From assembly GCA_045106985.1 (NCBI GenBank), contig JBGCFQ010000003.1:87290-151289 (forward strand): 64,000 bases of DNA, given 5' to 3'. Within the stretch, counting starts at the first letter, position 1. Each line of letters opens with the position of its first letter. Of this stretch, positions 59,433 through 64,000 are shown in pieces. This DNA is from JAUIET01 sp045106985 (GTDB taxonomy: Bacteria > Pseudomonadota > Gammaproteobacteria > Pseudomonadales > JAUIET01). A program made the translations under genes and the position numbers. Below the pieces are notes generated by a model, which was not told the DNA's origin, did no database searches, and saw nothing but the letters and a program-made list of their open reading frames with translations.

Positions 59433-60037
59433 ACGGCTTGTTTGATGAACCGGCCAGCCATGCACTGCCACTAGAAGACGCCGACATAAGCTACGCCACT
59501 AACATTGAGCTTGGGCAAACACCTGAGCAACTGTTTAAGCGCCTGTATGAGCAAGTGCAGTGGCGCGAAGAAAGCATAACGGTTTGGGGTAAAAGCCACT
59601 TACAGCCCAGGCTATTTGCCTGGTATGGCGATGCGCACGCGAGTTACCGCTATTCAGGCATACAATTAACGCCCTTGCCCTGGCTTGCGGAGCTGTTGCA
59701 ACTGCGCGACCGGCTTGCCCGGCACTGCAATTGTTCTTTTAACAGCGTGTTAGTAAACCTGTACCGTAACGAACGCGACAGCATGGGCATGCACGCCGAC
59801 GACGAAGCCGAACTTGGGCCGCAGCCAGTAATCGCCTCGCTAAGCCTGGGCGAGCAACGACGCTTTGTGCTAAAGCACAAATACCGTAAGGAGTTAAAAT
59901 CGTACTCACTTACCCTCGGTAATGGCAGCTTAGTGCTGATGCGCGGCGACACCCAGCGCTATTGGAAGCATGGCGTTCCCAAAGAGAGCAGGCCTTGCGG
60001 GCCGCGCATTAATCTGACGTTTCGCAATATAGGTTGA
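59429..60037 (+). CDS. AlkB-like 2-oxoglutarate/Fe(II) dioxygenase
   Basis: 202 residues. The iron ligands are H122 and D124 in MGMHADDE and H181 in WKHGVPK; the 2-oxoglutarate salt bridge and active-site arginines are in GPRINLTFR (R193, R199). The N-terminal part (SHLQPRLFAWYGD, LVNLYRNERDSMG) resembles the ALKBH2/3-type short AlkB proteins that repair alkylated bases by oxidative demethylation. Substrate (DNA or RNA) unknown. It is translationally coupled to the DUF2235 gene. Confidence 0.93.
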   Translation: MNGLFDEPASHALPLEDADISYATNIELGQTPEQLFKRLYEQVQWREESITVWGKSHLQPRLFAWYGDAHASYRYSGIQLTPLPWLAELLQLRDRLARHCNCSFNSVLVNLYRNERDSMGMHADDEAELGPQPVIASLSLGEQRRFVLKHKYRKELKSYSLTLGNGSLVLMRGDTQRYWKHGVPKESRPCGPRINLTFRNIG

Positions 60038-60103
60038 TAAGGTAAGCTGCTGATACAGCAGTGCTATTGCCTGTTGCGTGTTACTAAAGGAGCATCACCC
60101 CAC

Positions 60104-60415
60104 ATGGCTGGCCAATATCCTGACCGAATAAAACAACTGCCGTTATACGACGGCCGCTTCGACGCTTATAAACTTTCCGCCGACGGCGGTGACGTGCTGT
60201 TTGCAAGCTACCAAGCAGGTATGGAGATAGAGCCGCACACACACGACACCGACAACTACGGCGTAATTACCCGCGGTGAACTAATTCTCATATTAGAAGG
60301 CAAAGAGCTGCGGTATGGTGTGGGTGACTGGTATCACGTGCCTGCAGGCGTTGAGCATGCAGCCCGCTTTGAACAAGAAACCGACGAGGTGGAATTATGG
60401 TTTGGTGCACAGTAA
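60104..60415 (+). CDS. small cupin-domain protein
   Basis: 103 residues from the ATG at 60104, which has AAAGGAG upstream; an in-frame TTG 10 codons earlier is less likely. A single cupin barrel with the two cupin motifs: GMEIEPHTHDTDNYGVITRGELILI (His, His, Glu-like metal set) and WYHVPAGVEHAARF (His). Metal-binding but of unknown substrate. Confidence 0.85.
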   Translation: MAGQYPDRIKQLPLYDGRFDAYKLSADGGDVLFASYQAGMEIEPHTHDTDNYGVITRGELILILEGKELRYGVGDWYHVPAGVEHAARFEQETDEVELWFGAQ

Positions 60416-60437
60416 GCCCTAAAGTGGCAGCCAGGTC

Positions 60438-60662
60438 ATGATGCGCCACGTAGCGCGTACCTACGACATGGGCATTGCGGCCGTAATGAAGTCGTTGCTG
60501 CACAGCGAAGCAATAGACGTGACAGACGGCATAAGCTCTGGGCATGTGTCTATCGCCGGCGGTGACCATTCTTACTACATTACCGTTCCCGAACAGCAGC
60601 TAGAAAAAGCGCAGAAAGTACTACGCGACGGCGAGTTTGAAAAATTCCTAATCTCAGAATAA
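60438..60662 (+). CDS. DUF2007-like small protein
   Basis: 74 residues. VARTYDMGIAAVMKSLLHSEAIDVTD followed by YYITVPEQQLEKAQKVLRDGEFEKFL has the beta-alpha pattern of the DUF2007 (putative signal-transducing) family, although similarity is modest. Follows the cupin gene by 22 bases and precedes the zinc-ribbon gene by 10, so it is likely in the same transcript. Confidence 0.65.
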   Translation: MMRHVARTYDMGIAAVMKSLLHSEAIDVTDGISSGHVSIAGGDHSYYITVPEQQLEKAQKVLRDGEFEKFLISE

Positions 60663-60672
60663 AGGCAAAAAA

Positions 60673-61230
60673 ATGAAATGCACTAGTTGCAAACAAGGTG
60701 AACTTGCACCGGCCCATATAGACAACATGCTGCCCAGTAACACCTGCACGCAGTGCGGCGGCAGCCTCATATTTCTAAAAGATTATCTTCGCTGGCGCGA
60801 CTTGCATGGTGACGTAGAGGGTAGCGTTGCAGCAAAGCAGGGCAACACAGAAACAGATGAAGCAGACGAAAGCCGCCGCGCGCTTATTTGCCCAGTATCT
60901 GGCAAGCTAATGTTGAAGTTTCGTATATCAAAAGAAACGGATCGCAAAATAGATCTTAGCCCCAGCATCAATGCCATTTGGCTGGACAAAGGCGAATGGG
61001 CTTTATTAAAAACCAATGGTGTGGCTAATCATCTCAACGAAGTATTTACCCACACCTGGCAACGCAAAGTAAGAGAAGCCAACAGCCGCGACACGCTGGA
61101 CGCCATGTATGCTGAAGACTTTGGTGAGCATTACGGGGCGGTAAAAGAGTTTAAAAAAATTGTAGAAAAATTAGAATGTAAGCCAGAGCTTATTGCCTAC
61201 CTGGTGGCCGATGACCCGTATGAAGCCTAA
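60673..61230 (+). CDS. zinc-ribbon (TFIIB-like) domain protein
   Basis: 185 residues. The start MKCTSCKQGELAPAHIDNM with the later CTQCGG gives a CxxC...CxxC zinc ribbon; after a linker comes a second, cysteine-poor segment (CPVSGKLMLKFRISKETDRKIDLSPSINAIWLDKGEWALLK), where the WLDKGEW motif is typical of the zf-TFIIB family. The C-terminal helix is charged. Its function is unknown. Confidence 0.75.
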   Translation: MKCTSCKQGELAPAHIDNMLPSNTCTQCGGSLIFLKDYLRWRDLHGDVEGSVAAKQGNTETDEADESRRALICPVSGKLMLKFRISKETDRKIDLSPSINAIWLDKGEWALLKTNGVANHLNEVFTHTWQRKVREANSRDTLDAMYAEDFGEHYGAVKEFKKIVEKLECKPELIAYLVADDPYEA

Positions 61231-61274
61231 CTAGAAAAGCAGCGCTAAGAAAACCAAAGCAGGAGACACTCTCA

Positions 61275-61643
61275 ATGAGTAATGCAGATTTTGTAACAGG
61301 ATTTATTGACGCTTGGAACGCGCTCAATGTAGACAGTATTATGGAGCACTTCACTGACGACTGTGTGTACATCAACATGCCGATGGACCCACCAAACAAC
61401 GGCAAAGAAGAAATACGCGCCTTTATAGAAGGGTTTACCGGTAGCTGCACCGAGATAAACTTTACCGTTCACCACCAAACAGAAAGCGCCGATGGCCGCA
61501 TAGTAATGAATGAGCGAACTGATCGCCTAAAGATGAATGGCAAGTGGGTAGAGCTTGCCGTAATGGGCGTGTTTGAATTTCGTGATGGTAAAATATGCGC
61601 CTGGCGTGATTACTTTGATATGGCTGCGTTAACCGCACAATAA
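61275..61643 (+). CDS. limonene-epoxide-hydrolase-like (NTF2-fold) protein
   Basis: 122 residues with an AGGAG about 10 bases before the ATG. The catalytic pattern of limonene-1,2-epoxide hydrolase can be traced: Y32-x-N34, R81-x-D83 and D112 (in RDYFD), matching the family Tyr/Asn/Arg/Asp/Asp set in order and with similar spacing. This makes an epoxide hydrolase more likely than a generic SnoaL-like protein. The natural substrate is unknown. Confidence 0.75.
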   Translation: MSNADFVTGFIDAWNALNVDSIMEHFTDDCVYINMPMDPPNNGKEEIRAFIEGFTGSCTEINFTVHHQTESADGRIVMNERTDRLKMNGKWVELAVMGVFEFRDGKICAWRDYFDMAALTAQ

Positions 61644-61701
61644 ATGGCCTAGCCATTTAATGTTAGTTGTTGCTAGTGTTGTTTAAAATGGCTGTGCAGT
61701 A

Positions 61702-62439
61702 ATGCACAAGTGTGCGTTAACGTTTTTTGCATTGTTGTCCGTTTTGCTACACGGCCTGCCCACCGTGGCAGCGCCGCTTGCAAGCAATACGAGTGCAAAA
61801 AGCGAATGCGTGGTGTTGCTGCATGGCTTGGCCCGCACAGAAAAAGCCATGCGACCATTGGCTGATGCATTAACTGCTAATGGCTATACAGCGGTAAACC
61901 TTGGCTACCCATCCACCAAAGCCTCCATCGAACAACTTGCCGAGCCCGCCGTAAAAAAGGCGCTTGCTGAGTGCCCAAGCGGGCGCACCATCCATTTTGT
62001 AAGCCACTCAATGGGCGGCATAATTTTGCGCCAGTATTTATCGCAACATTCTATTGCTGACATGGGCAGAGTAGTAATGCTTGCGCCACCTAACAAAGGC
62101 AGCGAAGTGGTAGACAGCTTGCATAAAATGCCTGGCTACTATTGGCTTAACGGCCCTGCCGGTTTGCAGCTGGGCACTGGCGCCAACAGTGTTCCTCTGC
62201 GTCTTGGCCCCGCCCACTTTAACCTAGGCATTATTGCCGGCACCAGCACCTTCAATCCAATACTGTCGCTAATGTTGCCAAACCCAGACGACGGTAAGGT
62301 ATCGGTAGCTAACACCAAGTTAGAGGGAATGAACGACCACATAAGCATGCCCGTTACGCATACTTTTATGATGAGTAACGACGACGTTATTGAGCAGGTG
62401 CTGTACTACCTAAAAAATGGCCGCTTTGTTAAACCCTAA
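61702..62439 (+). CDS. secreted alpha/beta hydrolase (lipase-like)
   Basis: 245 residues with a signal peptide (MHKCALTFFALLSVLLHGLPTVAAP, cut near VAA). The mature protein shows VVLLHGLARTEKAM with the oxyanion region, FVSHSMGGIILRQYL with the catalytic Ser, an Asp in the later loop and GMNDHISMPVTHTFMM with the His candidates. Probably a triacylglycerol lipase- or esterase-type enzyme acting outside the cytoplasm. Start has no clear ribosome binding site. Confidence 0.85.
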   Translation: MHKCALTFFALLSVLLHGLPTVAAPLASNTSAKSECVVLLHGLARTEKAMRPLADALTANGYTAVNLGYPSTKASIEQLAEPAVKKALAECPSGRTIHFVSHSMGGIILRQYLSQHSIADMGRVVMLAPPNKGSEVVDSLHKMPGYYWLNGPAGLQLGTGANSVPLRLGPAHFNLGIIAGTSTFNPILSLMLPNPDDGKVSVANTKLEGMNDHISMPVTHTFMMSNDDVIEQVLYYLKNGRFVKP

Positions 62440-62471
62440 AAAGCGAAACAGTTAGAAGGTAAACTTAGCAC

Positions 62472-62732
62472 TCATTTTTTTTGTTCACTGAGAATGTCGG
62501 CCTGCTGCTCATCGTCCTGACCATCTTTTTTTGCTTTTTTCTCAATAAATATCTCAGGCTCTTTTACCGGGTCGAGATTAACGGTTTTCTGCATTAAGCC
62601 TTCAAACACAGTGGCCCACAATTCAACATTGGTACGCTTGCGCCGCAACAGAAGTACCAGCCTGTAGCCGAGCCACAGTACAATAGCTGGAATAAATACA
62701 ACAGCTAACTGAACTAATAGGTTTTCTGGCAT
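62472..62732 (-). CDS. small single-span membrane protein of unknown function
   Basis: 86 residues. One membrane segment at about 5-28 (LLVQLAVVFIPAIVLWLGYRLVLLL), followed by a positively charged RRKRT and an acidic/lysine-rich cytoplasmic tail. GGGGA stands about 9 bases before the ATG. No family recognised. Confidence 0.6.
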   Translation of the reverse strand: MPENLLVQLAVVFIPAIVLWLGYRLVLLLRRKRTNVELWATVFEGLMQKTVNLDPVKEPEIFIEKKAKKDGQDDEQQADILSEQKK

Positions 62733-63118
62733 GATAGATTCCCCTTGTGGTAATTGATTGGGGTAGGGCTAACCGAATTCAAGGGGTATGGGCCGGAATA
62801 ATGCAGTATGGGAAAGTTGGACGAGCTGGCTGACCCAGGTATTAGGTCAGGTGTATTGGCTGCTGTCGTTCGTCTCATATGGCCCAAAAATGTTTTAAGA
62901 ATAACTGTTATTGATGGCACAATGTAGAAACGCGATTACGGACGTATTGCAAGATGGCATGTTTTCAAGCGATTAAGAAAAAATGGACGATAGAACAATA
63001 TGTTAGAAGTGCTTTCTGTGTGGGCAGTGATTGGGGATATATGTCACTATCATGTTAATAAAAACGTTAATGTGAAATAGACTTGGGTGTTAGTCGTCAA
63101 TAGATAGTAAGCAGAAAG
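62733..63118. other. AT-richer gap with no recognised gene
   Basis: About 386 bases between divergent-type genes. The sequence is visibly richer in A and T than the surroundings, especially from 62890 on. It contains GTTAAT-type repeats near 63055-63075 and likely holds promoters for the gene at 63119. I see no convincing coding frame, RNA gene or terminator. Confidence 0.5.
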
Positions 63119-63889
63119 ATGATAAATGCAAGATACGAAAACCCCGCAGCAAGGCTCCTAGCCATACTAACGGCAGGTAAAGAAGTACCGCCAAGTAACA
63201 ATTGTAGAAAAACCTGGAGCAGCTTGCTTGGCGTAGAAGAAGGAAATGAAACTCTTCTTTTGAGCCGTTTGGGGAAGACTATGTCTCTCATAGGGCAAGC
63301 AGAAACAGAGATCACGCGGATCGAAGACGTAGATCCCGATAGATACTTAGGGTGGGTTGAGCCAGCCGTTACAGCGTTTACCAAGCAAAACCTGAACGCT
63401 ACTTGGGAGTCTTTTAGCAATCATATCAACACTCATACGCTTAATTATCTGAGCAACACGGCGGACATTTTGACCGCATACTATCCGCGAAAATCTTGGA
63501 ACACGGACGAACTTGAACGCATTGGTGAGGGTATCGACGACGTCATAGAAGAAGTCCATGCTTCCCAGTTAGACTTAGAGGCAAAGGAGTTCATGGTTGC
63601 AAAGCTGAGAGAAATACAGATAGCGATCGATGAATATAAAATATCGGGGTCAGGACCTCTGGTGGAGAAAATCGAATCTACTTTCGGGCACGCAGTCCTA
63701 AATCCGGAGTTTAGAGATGTCTCCGGCTCAAATCCTGCTGCTAGAAGCTTTTGGATGATAATTGCCAAGATAACGATGTTGTCTACATTAGCATTGGTGT
63801 TACTGCAAATACCGAATGAGATAAAAGACTTACTCCCCGATGAGACAGTGCAGTTTCTAGAGCATGAAAATACCGAACCCGACGACTAA
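63119..63889 (+). CDS. unknown protein with a C-terminal membrane segment
   Basis: 256 residues, family not recognised. The body is mostly helical and acidic (ITRIEDVDPDRYLGWVEPAVTAF, ELERIGEGIDDVIEEVHASQ), and a hydrophobic segment lies near residues 212-230 (FWMIIAKITMLSTLALVLL), followed by a short acidic tail. It looks like a membrane-tethered cytoplasmic protein. The lower G+C of the region and isolated position suggest accessory origin, but this is impression only. Confidence 0.6.
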   Translation: MINARYENPAARLLAILTAGKEVPPSNNCRKTWSSLLGVEEGNETLLLSRLGKTMSLIGQAETEITRIEDVDPDRYLGWVEPAVTAFTKQNLNATWESFSNHINTHTLNYLSNTADILTAYYPRKSWNTDELERIGEGIDDVIEEVHASQLDLEAKEFMVAKLREIQIAIDEYKISGSGPLVEKIESTFGHAVLNPEFRDVSGSNPAARSFWMIIAKITMLSTLALVLLQIPNEIKDLLPDETVQFLEHENTEPDD

Positions 63890-63975
63890 CAACAGTGAGC
63901 AACCGACGCCAAAAAGCTGCGCTCTGTGGCGCGCCTGTCACTAGGGTTATGTGTTTAGAGAGACCGGAGAACAAC

Positions 63976-64000
63976 ATGATTAACATTGTTCGAGCAATCT
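63976..64000 (+). CDS. start of a gene cut by the window end
   Basis: CCGGAG stands about 7 bases before an ATG at 63976; the frame reads MINIVRAI and stays open to the last base. A preceding gap of about 85 bases separates it from the previous gene. Nothing can be said about the product. Confidence 0.5.

Overview
The window is a chromosomal segment of a gammaproteobacterium at roughly 50% G+C. Most of it follows the gene order known from Pseudomonas-like gammaproteobacteria: grpE-dnaK-dnaJ-dapB-carA-carB-greA, then yhbY-rlmE-ftsH-folP-glmM-tpiA-secG-tRNA-Leu-tRNA-fMet-rimP-nusA-infB-rbfA-truB-rpsO-pnp. The large TonB-dependent receptor, the TamA/TamB pair and the photo-oxidative stress genes fit a marine, light-exposed aerobic heterotroph (a Cellvibrionales-like lineage is my guess). 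Nothing in the sequence fixes the genus.

Region by region. 0-1.3 kb: the end of a rhomboid protease, a small secreted protein and a DksA-type zinc-finger protein. 1.3-5.3 kb: the heat-shock cluster grpE-dnaK-dnaJ behind a near-consensus sigma-32 promoter, with three hairpins between dnaK and dnaJ. 5.4-12.6 kb: dapB, a DUF3754 membrane protein, carAB behind an attenuator-like leader ORF, and greA. 12.7-26.3 kb: an insertion in the conserved backbone devoted to light and singlet-oxygen stress. It contains an ECF sigma factor and its ChrR anti-sigma factor, photolyase, a flavin-dependent oxidoreductase/DUF1365/cyclopropane synthase lipid operon, an SRPBCC-SDR fusion, a DUF523-DUF1722 protein, folE, a sirtuin and an exonuclease-GIY-YIG nuclease fusion. 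Four promoters matching TGATCY-N16/17-CGTA sit in front of four transcription units here, so the block looks like one regulon. 26.4-31.9 kb: tamA-tamB. 31.9-37.5 kb: yhbY, rlmE, ftsH, folP, glmM. 37.8-40.4 kb: a TonB-dependent receptor inserted between glmM and tpiA. 40.5-51.7 kb: tpiA, a tandem palindromic repeat, secG, two tRNAs and the nusA-infB-pnp translation/RNA-decay operon. 51.8-64 kb: accessory genes: glyoxalase I, a secreted carboxylesterase, a GGDEF-EAL protein, a Cas4-like/exonuclease fusion (DUF2779), a DUF2235 hydrolase overlapping an AlkB-like dioxygenase, cupin, zinc-ribbon and epoxide-hydrolase-like proteins, a secreted lipase and unknown proteins.

The most interesting signal is the 12.7-26.3 kb stress block. 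Its DNA-repair genes (photolyase, and the nuclease fusion as last gene), folate supply for the photolyase antenna (folE), membrane-lipid modification (the flavoprotein/DUF1365/Cfa operon) and unknown oxidoreductases share a promoter motif. Other points worth a look are an arginine-codon leader ORF ending inside a terminator stem before carA, tandem four-hairpin repeats before secG, a tRNA-Leu 3'-end duplicate, and an expanded Lys/Ser-rich insertion in RbfA. No CRISPR array, insertion sequence, prophage or rRNA was seen.
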